From Betaproteobacteria bacterium (lineage in GTDB: Bacteria; Pseudomonadota; Gammaproteobacteria; Burkholderiales; SG8-39), in contig JACPYS010000009.1 in NCBI GenBank assembly GCA_016195915.1, positions 1 through 64,000 on the forward strand: a stretch of 64,000 nucleotides of DNA, written 5' to 3'. The translations under genes and the position numbers were made by a program. Positions 8,210 through 17,748 of this stretch are shown one piece after another (the stretch's first letter is position 1; the number at the start of each line of letters is the position of its first letter). A model generated the notes under the pieces. The model had not been told where the DNA came from and did not search any database. It saw nothing but the letters and a program-made list of their open reading frames with translations.

Positions 8210-8926
8210 ATGCCGATCTGGATCGCGTGCTGCCTCGCGCATGAAACGCGGTGCGTCAACATCAACCTGCTGCACCTGTCGTCGAAAAAGGCGATCGACG
8301 CCGCGCTGATGATGCAGCAGGTCTTTCCGCACATCAGCTTCAAGCGCGAAGTGACCATCGGGCATCTCCTGCTCGATGTGGATTGCGCCTGCGGCGTGCT
8401 CGCCAAGGTCAATCCGCCGATCCGGCCGCGCAGCGACGTGGAGGCGCTGTGGGAAGCGGTGCTCAACCGCAAAGTCGACTGGATCGTAAGTGACCATGCA
8501 TGCTGCTCGAGCGAGCAGAAGTACAGCGCGACGTTCCCGAAAAACATCTGGCTTGCGAAGTCGGGATTCGGCGGCACCGAATACCTGCTCTCCGGCCTCG
8601 TAAGCGAGGGAAGCCGGCGCGGCATGAGTTACAACCACATGGCGGAACTCGCGAGTTGGAATCCTGCGCGGCGCTTCGGCTTGCGCGCGAAGGGCGACAT
8701 CGATATCGGATTCGACCCCGACCTCGTGCTGGTCGATCCGCACGAATCATTCGTCGTGCGCGCCGACAAATCCGAATCAGGCCAAGGGTACACGCCATTC
8801 GAAGGCCAGGAACTGAACGGGCGCGTGAAGAGCACCTTCCTGCGCGGGCGGCTGATTTATCACAGCGGCAATACGGTGGGGGCGGCGAGCGGACGATACC
8901 TGCGCAGGCCGACGGCGACGCCTTGA
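8210..8926 (+). pseudogene. 3' half duplicate of the upstream cyclic amidohydrolase
   Basis: From about 8212 the sequence matches 6023-6736 nearly base for base, giving an in-frame 238-residue frame that starts at a chance ATG. It holds the equivalents of His 275 and Asp 348 but lacks the HxH motif, the carbamylated Lys and the N-terminal half of the barrel, so it cannot be an active hydrolase alone. The remaining frame has no stops or frameshifts and most differences look silent or conservative, which suggests the duplication is fairly recent or that the missing half was lost when the island at 6985-8202 arrived. Confidence 0.8.
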
Positions 8927-9248
8927 ACGAAGAGTAGAGGGATCAGCCGGTGCAAAGCCGCGACGCCCTGTATGCGCGTCGCAAGTACATCCTGGCGCGA
9001 CATCCTGAGTCGCCCCAGAACTTGCACGGACCAACGTTTCTGGTTCGAAGCATGCAGCGCCTGTGCCAACAGATATTGCGGTTATGGCTATCGCTCGACC
9101 AAGGCGAAGGCGACCGCCGACGCGCTCAGAATCGGTGGCCGGAACGACTGCGCGTTCGTCGTCGCCAAATGCGAGTGGTTGCGTCCCGCCGGGGAGACTC
9201 GGGAGAACTGTACTTCAAAGCGGTACAAATTCAAGGGAGGGTTATCCG
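8927..9248 (+). other. intergenic stretch without a recognisable gene
   Basis: A 111-residue frame (8972-9307) is open and contains a Cys-containing run (ACSACANRYCGYGYRS) that reads somewhat protein-like, but it has no convincing ribosome binding site, overlaps the next gene start and matches nothing I know. It may be the relic of a small secreted protein. A ribosome-binding sequence gggagg for the downstream gene lies at 9234-9240. Confidence 0.3.
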
Positions 9249-9266
9249 GTGGCGTCGTCGGCCTTG

Positions 9267-10124
9267 ATGGATCCGATCAGCAAGGCGTTCGTCGCCGGGA
9301 TCGATGAATTCGCCAAGCGCCAGGACGCGCCGGTGGTCGCGTTCAGGAAAGGCGAACGCAAGGACAATGTGGCCGCCGAGCACCTGAAGAACTTCGGTAA
9401 GCCCGAGGGGGTGCTGTTCATCGGCCGGGCGCAGGAGAAGACCCCGGTGTTCCGCACCGAGAAGCGCCTGAATCCGAAGACCGGCAAGCGCTACCCCTGG
9501 CTGGTTCGCTCAACCGCCATGGTCAACCACTTCTACTTTTACTGCGTGGATGAGGACTTCGGCCCCTTCTTTCTCAAGTTCGCGACCTACTTCCCCTATA
9601 GCGCCAAGCTGTGCATCAACGGCAACGAGTATCTCAAGCGCCAACTCTCGAAGGAAGGCATCGCGCATGAGCCGCTGGATAACGGCGTGCGAACCTGCGC
9701 GGACCCGAAACGGGCCCAGGCGATCTGCGACAAGCTCTCGGCGCACAAGATCGACGCGCTGCTTCGCAAGTGGCTCGCTCGCCTGCCGCACCCGTTCACG
9801 CCCAGGGATCGTGCCGCCGGCTACCGCTACGACCTCTCGGTGATTCAGGCGGAATTCTCCCTCACCCAGGTGCTGGACCGGCCAGTGACGGGTAGAGCCT
9901 TCTTCGAGGAAGTCATCCGCGAGAAGATCCACCGCTATCGCGTCACCAGCTTCGGGCTGCGAACAGCGCTGTTCTTCACCCGAACCTACGCTCGCGTCAT
10001 CCGCCCGGGCCTGTCCATCGTCATGCCCGCGCGACCGCCAAACAGTTCCACGCTTCGCTCATCCTTCGATGCCCTCGAAACCGCCATGGACAACTGGTGC
10101 CAACGTGCCAAACTCGCCGCATGA
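9267..10124 (+). pseudogene. hypothetical protein with a large in-frame internal deletion
   Basis: 285 residues from the ATG at 9267 (a GTG at 9249, nine bases after gggagg, is an alternative). The N-terminal part (FRKGERKDNVAAEHL, VLFIGRAQEKTPVFRTEKR, YFPYSAKLCINGNEYLKRQL, ALDNG-like EPLDNGVRTCADP) and the C-terminal tail (HRYRVTSFGLRTALFFTRTYARVIRPGL) match the two ends of a widespread uncharacterised family often found near mobile elements, whose members are roughly 450-500 residues as I recall them. Here VIREKI runs straight into HRYRVTSF, so about 200 residues seem to be missing in frame. Function of the family is unknown. Confidence 0.55.
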
Positions 10125-10207
10125 AACTTGACTCATTCACATCAACTTGGGACCCTCAAGACTTCTAGTGCGCGTTACCCGCCATATTTGGGGACTGCGA
10201 GCAGAAC

Positions 10208-10990
10208 ATGGCCAAAGAAACGAAGATCGATGAGACGCAGCAGAGGCAGGCGACCCAGTACCGGTTTCCCTACCACTACCTGCCGAGACTCGACGACGAC
10301 GGCCGCGGTTTCTCCGCGGGCCGTTTCTGGGATTTCAGTAAATCCTATGTAACTGCGCTCATACTCGTCCAAAAATGGTTCGAGACGCACGATTTGTCCA
10401 GCGCGCGACATGTGGACGTGGGCTGCGGCGACGGCGGTCTGATTCACCATTTGCGGCGGACCGTTCCCGGGCTCAAATTGGTCGGAATCGACTACGACAG
10501 GAACGCCATCGAATGGGCACGACTCTTCAATCCGGACGTTCGATTCCACGCGACCGACATCACCGAGCCTTCCTCCACCGGCGAAATTACAGGGCAGTTT
10601 GAGTCAGCGAGTCTGATCGAGGTTTTAGAGCACATTTCACCAGAGAAACTGAATCGCTTTGTGGGCGCCGTTTCGGAACTCTTGGTTCCTGGAGGGCGGC
10701 TCGTCGTGACTGTGCCGCACCGAAATAAATGCGTCGAGAAGAAACACTTTCAGCATTTCGACTTCTCCTCGATCTCAAAAGTATTGGAGGGGTCTTTCGA
10801 CGTGTTGGAACTGCGTGGCTTCGAGGTGCACTCAAGGCTTGAAGAGGCCTTTCAACGCCGATTCCAGAATAACCGGATTTTCGTCGAAATCCGATCGTTG
10901 AATCGGCGGCTGCTCAGGGCTCAACTTGATCGGGTCTCTTCGGACGAGACCCGCTGCGGCCGAATCCTGGTTAGCGCCGTCAAGCGCTAA
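10208..10990 (+). CDS. class I SAM-dependent methyltransferase
   Basis: 260 residues. Rossmann methyltransferase motifs are clear: motif I HVDVGCGDGGLIHHL (about 68-82), an acidic motif II end in LVGIDYD (about 97-103), and SLIEVLEHI (about 139-147), followed by LLVPGGRLVVTVPH. This layout is that of the Methyltransf_11/23 group acting on small molecules, lipids or sugars. It overlaps the end of the convergent gene by 11 bases. GC content is slightly lower than its neighbours, which hints at a separate origin. The substrate is unknown and no pathway neighbours point to one. Confidence 0.75.
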   Translation: MAKETKIDETQQRQATQYRFPYHYLPRLDDDGRGFSAGRFWDFSKSYVTALILVQKWFETHDLSSARHVDVGCGDGGLIHHLRRTVPGLKLVGIDYDRNAIEWARLFNPDVRFHATDITEPSSTGEITGQFESASLIEVLEHISPEKLNRFVGAVSELLVPGGRLVVTVPHRNKCVEKKHFQHFDFSSISKVLEGSFDVLELRGFEVHSRLEEAFQRRFQNNRIFVEIRSLNRRLLRAQLDRVSSDETRCGRILVSAVKR

Positions 10991-11792
10991 CCCGCCCGGC
11001 CGCGCGCCGCGCGCGCCCGGCGACGGCCGGCAGCGGCAGTTGCTTGCAGTCATCGTTGAATATCTCGAAGCTGTAGACGCCTCTGTAGCCCAGTTCGTCC
11101 AGCGTCCGGACGAAGCGGGCCAGCTGTTTGCCATGCACGCCCTCGCCTGGAAAGACGCGGTAGTGTCTCGCAGTGTCGATGCGGTCCTCCGGCGAGCGCA
11201 TCTCGCGCCACATGAAATCCGACAGCTGCACGAGGAATATTTTGCGCGAGTCGATGTCCACCGGTGCGTCGAAGTCCGTCCCGTTGGCGAGGATGTGGAA
11301 GGAGTCGAGCGTCACGCCGAGATCCGAGCGACCGGCGGCGGCGACGATTTCCCAGGACTGCGGATATTCGTTCACGTAGCGGCCCCAGGAAAGGGCCTGG
11401 TACGCGATCCGAATATCCAGAGGCAGCGCGAGCATTGCAAGCTTCCGGACATCGCGCGTCAGCAGGTCCGGATCGCCTGACGCATGCGCCGACGTTGAGG
11501 AGCACACCAGCAGTACCTTCGATCCGAGCGCATCGAACATCTCGAGCATCGCCTTGGCGATGTCGACCTTGTAGGCGTGCAGGTGCCCGGACAGGCCTTC
11601 GAAATCCCGCGGCACCTGGAAGCCGGTCACACGCACGGCTTCGACCGCGGCCCGTTCGCCGGCAGGGTGGCCGGCGATATCCGGCGCCATCAGCATCACC
11701 TGCGTGAAGCCTCCGTTGCGCATCGCAGCCAGCTTGGCTTCAAGCGGCCCTACCATGGTGATGGTGTCCATGCCGAAATGCTCGAGGTTCAT
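10980..11792 (-). CDS. sugar phosphate isomerase/epimerase-like TIM-barrel protein
   Basis: 270 residues of the xylose isomerase-like (AP endonuclease 2) barrel. Visible are strand-end acidic and His residues expected for metal binding: ALSWGRYVNEYPQSWEIV, GVTLDSFHIL, LVQLSDFMW and YSFEIFNDD. These placements resemble 3-dehydroshikimate dehydratase and the N-terminal half of its fusion with hydroxyphenylpyruvate dioxygenase, so that activity is one candidate beside sugar or inositol epimerisation. The gene stands alone on the minus strand, with an IS relic upstream, so its context says little. Confidence 0.7.
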   Translation of the reverse strand: MNLEHFGMDTITMVGPLEAKLAAMRNGGFTQVMLMAPDIAGHPAGERAAVEAVRVTGFQVPRDFEGLSGHLHAYKVDIAKAMLEMFDALGSKVLLVCSSTSAHASGDPDLLTRDVRKLAMLALPLDIRIAYQALSWGRYVNEYPQSWEIVAAAGRSDLGVTLDSFHILANGTDFDAPVDIDSRKIFLVQLSDFMWREMRSPEDRIDTARHYRVFPGEGVHGKQLARFVRTLDELGYRGVYSFEIFNDDCKQLPLPAVAGRARRAAGRVSA

Positions 11793-11799
11793 GGGCTTG

Positions 11800-12238
11800 C
11801 GTCCCCCAGGACTGCAGATGGCTGACGACGAGTTCGAAGGTGACCCCGCCCAGGTACACCTGCGTCAGTGCGCCCTTGTCGCTCGACTGCACAGCGCCAC
11901 GGTCGACGAAAACCAGGCCACGCGCTCCCTGAGCGCGCGGGTCGCGGCGGGAACCTCCGGCGCGCCCAGCCCCAGGCGCACGAATTCCTCGTTCGTCGGC
12001 CACGATTCCTTCGCAACGATCCTCGGGGAAACAGCGCGAGCGTTCGCGCGGCTTGCGTTGCCTCGTCCCACACTTCGATCGAGCAGCGCCACGCGAGTTC
12101 CTGCGAGGAGTTGATCTCCGCGAGATAAAACACGTGCGGTTGCAGCACGCGGCCGCCGCTCAAACGCTTGTTCTCCACCACGCCGAAATAGCGGTGCTCC
12201 TTGCAGTCTTTCTTGCGAGTGGTGTCGCGCAGAAACAT
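11800..12238 (-). pseudogene. IS1634-like transposase N-terminal relic
   Basis: The minus frame from 12238 begins MFLRDTTRKKDCKEHRYF and continues VVENKRLSGGRV, YLAEINSSQELAWRCSIEV and ARTLALFP, a pattern I recognise from the start of IS1634-family (IS4 superfamily) transposases. After ALFP the frame is lost; further pieces (EEFVRLGLGAPEV, then GLVFVDRGAV) appear in other frames, so there are at least two frameshifts before the relic fades near 11800. The catalytic DDE domain is missing. The 210 bases upstream (12239-12449) hold no gene and no clear terminal repeat. Confidence 0.55.
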
Positions 12239-12449
12239 CCTGGCACTCGATTATCCGCGTGAATCCGCCGCCCGCCAGAGGCAAGGTCTTCAATACAGCC
12301 ACTTTTGCTCGTTCCGCCATCCTCGAGCTCAGACAAACCAACGGGTTACACTCTACGATTATCCGAAACGACCAGCGAATCCGCTAAGTTTGGCGCCAGC
12401 ATCTGCCGCTGCCGCTTCGACACGTTGGCTGCCGGTTTGTCCTGGGCGA

Positions 12450-13226
12450 TCAATGCAGGAATTCATCCACTGTATCGACGAAAACTTCGGGTTTTTCGAG
12501 CTGCGGACAATGTCCGCAATCGGGAATCTCCAGGTATTTCGCTCCGGGAATTCCCTCCGCAAGCCGGCGCGCAAGCGGCGCGGGAGTCGCGGCATCGAGC
12601 GCGCCGGCCATCACCAGGGTCGGGTTACGGATGCCGGCGAGCAGCGGTTCAAGATCGACCTGCGCGAGCGCGGTGCACGCGGCGCTGAAACATTCGGGAT
12701 CGGCCTTCCCGAGCGCGGCCTTGCGCTCCGCAACGATGTCCGGATGCATTTCAATAAACGCTTGCGGGAGCATACGATTGATCGCGGCCTCGAGTACCGC
12801 GCTCATGCCCTGCTGCCGCGCGCGCTCGGCCATCATGCGCAACGGTTCCTTGCCTGCGGGTGGAAAGGCGGCGAGCGAATCGGCGACGATCAGATGCTCG
12901 AACGAATCGCCATGCCGGCAGGCAAGCGCGACCGCGATGAATCCGCCGAGGCCGTTGCCGAGCACGTCGGTTTGCGAGGGCAACTTCAGGGCGCGTAACA
13001 GGGCGGCGATATGGTCGGCATAGTCTTCAACGCTCGCGCCCGCCGTTGTTGATGCACCATAACCCGGCAGGTTGACCAGCCAGACGCGGCGGTGCTGCGC
13101 CAGCGCCGGGACGACGCGATCGAAGGCGGAGCGGTCGGCCAGCAGCGAGTGCAGCAGCACCAGGTCGCGTCCGAAGCCAGCTTGCGCAATATCGGCGTCG
13201 GCGCCGTTTACCTTGATGATCGCCAC
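12450..13226 (-). CDS. alpha/beta-hydrolase fold protein lacking the nucleophile serine
   Basis: 258 residues from the GTG at 13226, which follows ggggagg. The fold is clear: a His-Ser near residue 26, PGYGAS, a nucleophile elbow, an acid residue in AGALDAATP and the catalytic His in DCGHCPQLEKP. The elbow reads LGNGLGG, with Gly 92 (codon at 12951-12953) where the catalytic Ser belongs; one base change would restore the normal GNSLGG. The enzyme is therefore probably inactive as a serine hydrolase, or the family member has a non-hydrolytic or decarboxylase-like role. It lies 31 bases downstream of a binding-protein gene, as the second gene of a small minus-strand operon. Confidence 0.75.
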   Translation of the reverse strand: MAIIKVNGADADIAQAGFGRDLVLLHSLLADRSAFDRVVPALAQHRRVWLVNLPGYGASTTAGASVEDYADHIAALLRALKLPSQTDVLGNGLGGFIAVALACRHGDSFEHLIVADSLAAFPPAGKEPLRMMAERARQQGMSAVLEAAINRMLPQAFIEMHPDIVAERKAALGKADPECFSAACTALAQVDLEPLLAGIRNPTLVMAGALDAATPAPLARRLAEGIPGAKYLEIPDCGHCPQLEKPEVFVDTVDEFLH

Positions 13227-13257
13227 ACATTCCTCCCCAGCGGATTGCAATCGCCCG

Positions 13258-14496
13258 CTATTCGAGATTCTTGGCGGGCGGGTAATCGCGCGAATACACC
13301 GGCGCCGCAAGAAACTGCCTGGCGTCGTAGTTCCAGAACTGCGTGACCTCGGGGAAGGTCTCGACGATCGCATTGACGAGCCGCCCGTCCCTGCGTTCGA
13401 CCTTGCGGACGTAAATGTTGAGTATGGGCTTGCCGTATTCGTCGATACGGATTGGTCCCATCGGGCTACGCGCGAGGCGCACGTTGTGCAGCGCGCGCAC
13501 GAACGCGGCCTTGTTCTCGAACGCGCCCTTGACCGCTTCGAGCGCGGCCTCGAGATACATTCCGGACACGTAGGTGCCGGCGGTATAAAAGCCAGGAACC
13601 ACCTTGTACTCGGCGAGCACCGCCTGCACGAAGCGCTTGTTCTCCGGCGTGTCGAGTTCAGCCGAGTACCAGCTCGCCGAATACACGCCGAGCGCCTCGT
13701 CGCCCATGTTGCGCAGGATGCCTTCGTCGACGCACGTCGGATTGCCGAACACCGGCGTTTTCTTCAGCCCGTACTCGGCGTATTGCTTGAGGAAGCGCAG
13801 GCCGTTGATGCCGGCAAATCCCGCGTAGACGCCGTCGACGTTGGTCTTGATCAGGCTCACCTGGGCGCCGTACTCGGGCACGTTGAGCGGCGGCCACAGT
13901 TTTTGCACGACCTTGCCGCCGTTGTCCTCGAACGCGCTCTGAAAACCCGCGGTGCCTTCGTGGCCGTACGTGAAGTCATCCGCGATCGTGGCCACCCGCT
14001 TGATGCCGAGTTTCCTTGCGGCGTAGAACCCGAGCACGTGCATCGGCTGCGCCGCGGTGCCGACCGCATGAATCACGTAGTCGCTCAGTTTCTGCTGCGC
14101 GAGGTCCTTCTGCGCCGCGGAAGTCGGCGTGATCAGCGACACCTGCGACTGGCGGATGTAATCGTCGATGGCGAGCGCTTCGAACGTGGCGAGCGGACCG
14201 ATGATCGCGTGCACGCGGTTTTTCTCTATCAGCTCCTGGGTCTTGGTTTTCGCCTGCGCCGGATTGCCGCCGGTGTCGGCGATGGTCAGCTCGATCTTGC
14301 GTCCGGCGAGCGTGTAATTGCGCTCCTTGAGAAAGAGCAGGATGCCTTCTTCCATTTGCTTGCCGCCCGCCGCGAGCGCGCCGGTGCGCACCGTGAGAAA
14401 GCCGAGGCGTAAAGGCTCGCTCTGCGCGGGTGCATCGAATGACAGCAGCGCGCAGACCAGCGCTGCTGCGAGTGACGTGTACACTGACTTCAACAT
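13258..14496 (-). CDS. periplasmic binding protein of the branched-chain amino acid/amide type
   Basis: 412 residues. A signal peptide (about 1-25, ending near APAQS) leads into a type I periplasmic fold: LRLGFLTVRTGALAAGGKQMEEG, then IELTIADTGGNP, AIIGPLATFEAL and VATIADDFTYGHEGTAGF. This is the Peripla_BP_6 (LivK-like) family, which feeds LivHMGF-type ABC importers of amino acids, amides or aromatic acids. No permease or ATPase is adjacent; only a hydrolase-like gene follows, so the receptor must use a transporter coded elsewhere or act as a sensor. Confidence 0.85.
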   Translation of the reverse strand: MLKSVYTSLAAALVCALLSFDAPAQSEPLRLGFLTVRTGALAAGGKQMEEGILLFLKERNYTLAGRKIELTIADTGGNPAQAKTKTQELIEKNRVHAIIGPLATFEALAIDDYIRQSQVSLITPTSAAQKDLAQQKLSDYVIHAVGTAAQPMHVLGFYAARKLGIKRVATIADDFTYGHEGTAGFQSAFEDNGGKVVQKLWPPLNVPEYGAQVSLIKTNVDGVYAGFAGINGLRFLKQYAEYGLKKTPVFGNPTCVDEGILRNMGDEALGVYSASWYSAELDTPENKRFVQAVLAEYKVVPGFYTAGTYVSGMYLEAALEAVKGAFENKAAFVRALHNVRLARSPMGPIRIDEYGKPILNIYVRKVERRDGRLVNAIVETFPEVTQFWNYDARQFLAAPVYSRDYPPAKNLE

Positions 14497-14700
14497 GGTT
14501 CCCCTCCTTTGGATGGCGCAATCGCCTTGTGCCCGGATATGTGGCGGGCGTCAAGGAAAATCAATCCGACCGAGGACCCAAGGCCGGCCGTGTGTGCGTC
14601 GCAATCATTTGCTCGCGGCAGTTTGTTTGCCGCTGTCGCGCAGCACTTTGATTCTGCCGATCAACGCAGGTACGTTTGCATCTGCATGATCCTCACCATG

Positions 14701-16104
14701 TTACGCAGCGGATAACCTGGCGAATACCGCTTCGACGAACGCTTTCAACTCGGGCGGCGGACCTTCCCCGTAATTGGCGTGGTTGCCCTCGCGTGTCCAC
14801 TCGCAGAACACGGGTGCCGGTCCCGGGTGGGTCATTTCCAGCGTGAAGTAACGGGTAGACGGCGCCGGCTGCAGGTTCTGGCGCGGCTCTCCATCCCGGT
14901 AGACGACAGCGGCGAAGTAGCAGTCGGCCGGCGTTCCGGGGGGCGGCATGATGACCGCATAGACCGTGTAATCGCCCCGCTTGAAAGCCTGGACGCTCAA
15001 CCGCGCGCGCACGCGCAGCCGCGACTCGAGCAGTTCTCTGTTGTCGCGCCACTCCTCAGGCAGGCCGCAGCGCCTCTCGGCCTCCCACCAGGACCTCCAG
15101 AAGAGGTTTGCGGGGTTTCCCTTCCCGCTCAGGTCCTTCACCAGCTCCGGATGATTCTCGAAGGCGTGTGCCCGCAGCGCCACGTGCTCGAACACGTAAC
15201 GCAGGCGCTCTTCCTCGGTGCGTTCATGCGAGGAATCCGCTTTCGACTTCGCCGAAGCGGGACCGCTCTTCACGCGCCGGACGAGATCGTGATCGACGAG
15301 CGTGAACCGCCCGTAGACCGGTTGCGGCATCGGGAAAACGCGTTCCACATCAGCAGCGATGCGCTCGTACTGTTCGCGCGGCAGCCAGATGGTCATCATT
15401 TCCGGCGGGATGCCCGCCGGGTAACCGGGAACCTTGCCTAGAGCGGGGTAGGAAAATGTGAGCCCGTCCCTGCCCTGCTGCCGGTCGAGCTTCAGAAAGC
15501 GCGGCTGGCTTTCGCGCGACATCATCATCTCCCGGAGCGCGGGTGGCGTGCCGGGCTTGGCGAAGCCGTCCTCAACGACCGCATACTTGAACCATTCGAC
15601 CACGCGATCGTCTAGCCCGCAGCTGAAAATGCGCGCCTTCTCGACGAGGTCCGCATGCTCCGTCACGATCCTGAACCGGCAGTCGATCCGCGCAAGGTCT
15701 GCCGTCGCCACGCCGCCGAACACCTTGGCAATCTTCTCGCCCGAGAGCAGATCCCGATACGGAAACCACAGCATCATGAACTTGTGGTTCGCGTTGTGAT
15801 ACATCAGCGGGTAAGCGACGAGCTGTTTCCGCCCGCAGGATGCACACTCCCAGGCGATCAATTTCCCCGAAAAAAGATCGTTTTCGAGATCCGGGTGCAG
15901 CGCGCCATTCAGATTGCCATGGACAGTGAACTTGCTCTTCTGCCCGCACTTGGGACATTGGATCGGCATCTCGCTCGTGGCGGGAGCTGCCGCCTGTTGC
16001 GGCGGCGGTGGCACAGGGTCGGCCGTGGATGATCGAGCCGACAAGCCGGGCTCGACCCGCTCGGTGACGATGCGCTTGCCCTGCAGCCAGGCGAAGAGTC
16101 CCAC
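14701..16104 (-). CDS. CpXC zinc-ribbon domain protein of unknown function
   Basis: 467 residues. After a short linker a zinc ribbon appears: CPKCG at about 50-54 and CASCG at about 90-94. The spacing and the following AYPLMYHNANHKFMMLWFP stretch are typical of CpXC proteins. The C-terminal half holds no domain I recognise, although a YVFEHVALRAHAFENHP helix and a beta-rich end (RYFTLEMTHPGPAPVFCEWT) are well formed. No transmembrane helices. The gene is isolated on the minus strand between a binding-protein gene and a sulfatase. Confidence 0.6.
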   Translation of the reverse strand: MGLFAWLQGKRIVTERVEPGLSARSSTADPVPPPPQQAAAPATSEMPIQCPKCGQKSKFTVHGNLNGALHPDLENDLFSGKLIAWECASCGRKQLVAYPLMYHNANHKFMMLWFPYRDLLSGEKIAKVFGGVATADLARIDCRFRIVTEHADLVEKARIFSCGLDDRVVEWFKYAVVEDGFAKPGTPPALREMMMSRESQPRFLKLDRQQGRDGLTFSYPALGKVPGYPAGIPPEMMTIWLPREQYERIAADVERVFPMPQPVYGRFTLVDHDLVRRVKSGPASAKSKADSSHERTEEERLRYVFEHVALRAHAFENHPELVKDLSGKGNPANLFWRSWWEAERRCGLPEEWRDNRELLESRLRVRARLSVQAFKRGDYTVYAVIMPPPGTPADCYFAAVVYRDGEPRQNLQPAPSTRYFTLEMTHPGPAPVFCEWTREGNHANYGEGPPPELKAFVEAVFARLSAA

Positions 16105-16215
16105 CCCTCCTCCGCGTGAGATCAGATGACTACGAAATGCTTGAATAACTCGCCCGCCCGGCGGAGGCCCGCGAGCGAGCCCGGCGAGAAGGCAGTACGC
16201 GCAGGCCGGCGATCT

Positions 16216-17724
16216 TCACGCCATGCCGATCTGCGGCAGCGGGGCGACGTGGTCCTTCGGGCGCGACGCAATCATGTCCTCCAACTCCCTGCGTACCGCC
16301 TTCATGCCCGGATCGTCGAAGCGGTTGTCCATCTCCTTCGGGTCGTTCGCGAGGTCGTAGAGTTCGCCCGCGCCCGAGTTTGTCTCCAGCGTGAGCTTGT
16401 GCGTTTTCGTCCTCACTGTGCGCAGCCACAGGTCCACCCCGCAGCGCGATGCGCGCAAGTCCCATTCGCTGTAGGCGAAATCGCGCGTGGCGTTTCCCTC
16501 GATCAAGGGCCGCAGGCTGCGGCTGTGGCGCGCATCGGGAAGCGCGACCTGCCCGTAGTCGGCAAACGTCGCGGTCAGATCCAGCGTGGACACGGGTTCG
16601 CGCACGACCTTGCCGGCCGGCAGGCCCGGGCCGCGCATGAGCAGCGCCACACGCAGCAGCCCCTCGTAGGCCATCGGCCCCTTGAGAATCAGGCCGTGGT
16701 CGCCGAGCCAGTCGCCGTGGTCGGTGGAGTAGACCACCAGCGTGTTCTGCGCAAGGCCGAATTCGTCGAGCGCGGCGAGGATGCGGCCTACATTGTGGTC
16801 GATGAGCGAGATCATGCCGTAGTAGTTGGCGATCAGTTCGCGCAACTGCCTGTCGGTCTGCACGGGCGTGCGCGACTGCTTCTCGCGGAACGCCCGCAAC
16901 TCCTCGTTCTCCATCTTCGGCGTGCCGTAGAGGCTCTCCCGGTGCCACCAGGGGCGCCGATCGAGATCCATCGTCCGGTGTTCGGGAAGATCGACCTCGT
17001 CCGGGTGGTGCAGCCGGCCCCAGGGATCCGGGCAATCGAACGGATGGTGCGGATCGGGAAACGATGCCCAGAGGCAAAAGCGTTCATCGCAATGCGCCCG
17101 CAGGTATTCGATGGTCCGGTTGCCGATCCAGGTCGAGTTGTGCCAGGCCACCGGCAGCGCCGAATGCCCGGTCTGCGCGGCATCGCTGAGCGGCGGCAAC
17201 ATCGTCATCAGCAGGCGGTTCTTCTCTTCGCCGCGGCCGTCGGCATAGTACCAGCGCTCGTAGTGCTGCCCGTAGGGAGGCTCGAGCGGCGGCCAGGTGT
17301 TGTGCCCCTCGACCATCAACTCGACGTGCTGGAAACCCATGTACGGTCCGTACCAGTCCTGCGGCTGCGGCGACAGGCGGCACTCCGGCGTTCCGGTCGG
17401 CGCGAAATTGTGCGCGGTCTTGAAATGCGCCTTGCCGACGTAGCCGGTGCGGTAGCCCGCTCTCGAGAATGCGCCCGCAAAGCCCGCCTCGCCGGTCGCA
17501 TCCGGAAGATCAATGCCGTTGTCCGACACGCCGTGCGTGCCCGGCAGCAGGCCCGTGAGGATCGAGGCGCGCGAAGGCTGGCAGACCAGGTTCGGCGTGA
17601 TGCACGCGGAAAAACGCGTGCCTTCACGCGCAAGCATGTCGAGATGCGGCGTGCGCACCCTGCGGCCCTCGAAGCCGTAGCAATCCGCGCGCTGCTGGTC
17701 TGAAGTGATGAACAGGATGTTCAA
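16216..17724 (-). CDS. formylglycine-dependent sulfatase family hydrolase
   Basis: 502 residues, no signal peptide, so probably cytoplasmic. The metal-binding start NILFITSDQQRADC is followed by the sulfatase signature CQPSRASILTG, with Cys 48 in the CxPSR context converted to formylglycine by a maturase that is not in this window. Further metal ligands appear in STDHGDWLGDHGLILKG. Related enzymes hydrolyse sulfate esters, phosphonate monoesters or phosphodiesters; the length and lack of signal fit the choline-sulfatase or phosphonate monoester hydrolase branch. A Bug receptor gene lies 24 bases upstream in the same direction and may supply its substrate. Confidence 0.8.
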   Translation of the reverse strand: MNILFITSDQQRADCYGFEGRRVRTPHLDMLAREGTRFSACITPNLVCQPSRASILTGLLPGTHGVSDNGIDLPDATGEAGFAGAFSRAGYRTGYVGKAHFKTAHNFAPTGTPECRLSPQPQDWYGPYMGFQHVELMVEGHNTWPPLEPPYGQHYERWYYADGRGEEKNRLLMTMLPPLSDAAQTGHSALPVAWHNSTWIGNRTIEYLRAHCDERFCLWASFPDPHHPFDCPDPWGRLHHPDEVDLPEHRTMDLDRRPWWHRESLYGTPKMENEELRAFREKQSRTPVQTDRQLRELIANYYGMISLIDHNVGRILAALDEFGLAQNTLVVYSTDHGDWLGDHGLILKGPMAYEGLLRVALLMRGPGLPAGKVVREPVSTLDLTATFADYGQVALPDARHSRSLRPLIEGNATRDFAYSEWDLRASRCGVDLWLRTVRTKTHKLTLETNSGAGELYDLANDPKEMDNRFDDPGMKAVRRELEDMIASRPKDHVAPLPQIGMA

Positions 17725-17748
17725 CTCTCGGTCCCCATTTCGCTGGAG

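Noticed and set aside
16126-17703. 525-residue + strand open frame
   Set aside because: Antisense to the sulfatase gene with its CQPSR motif.
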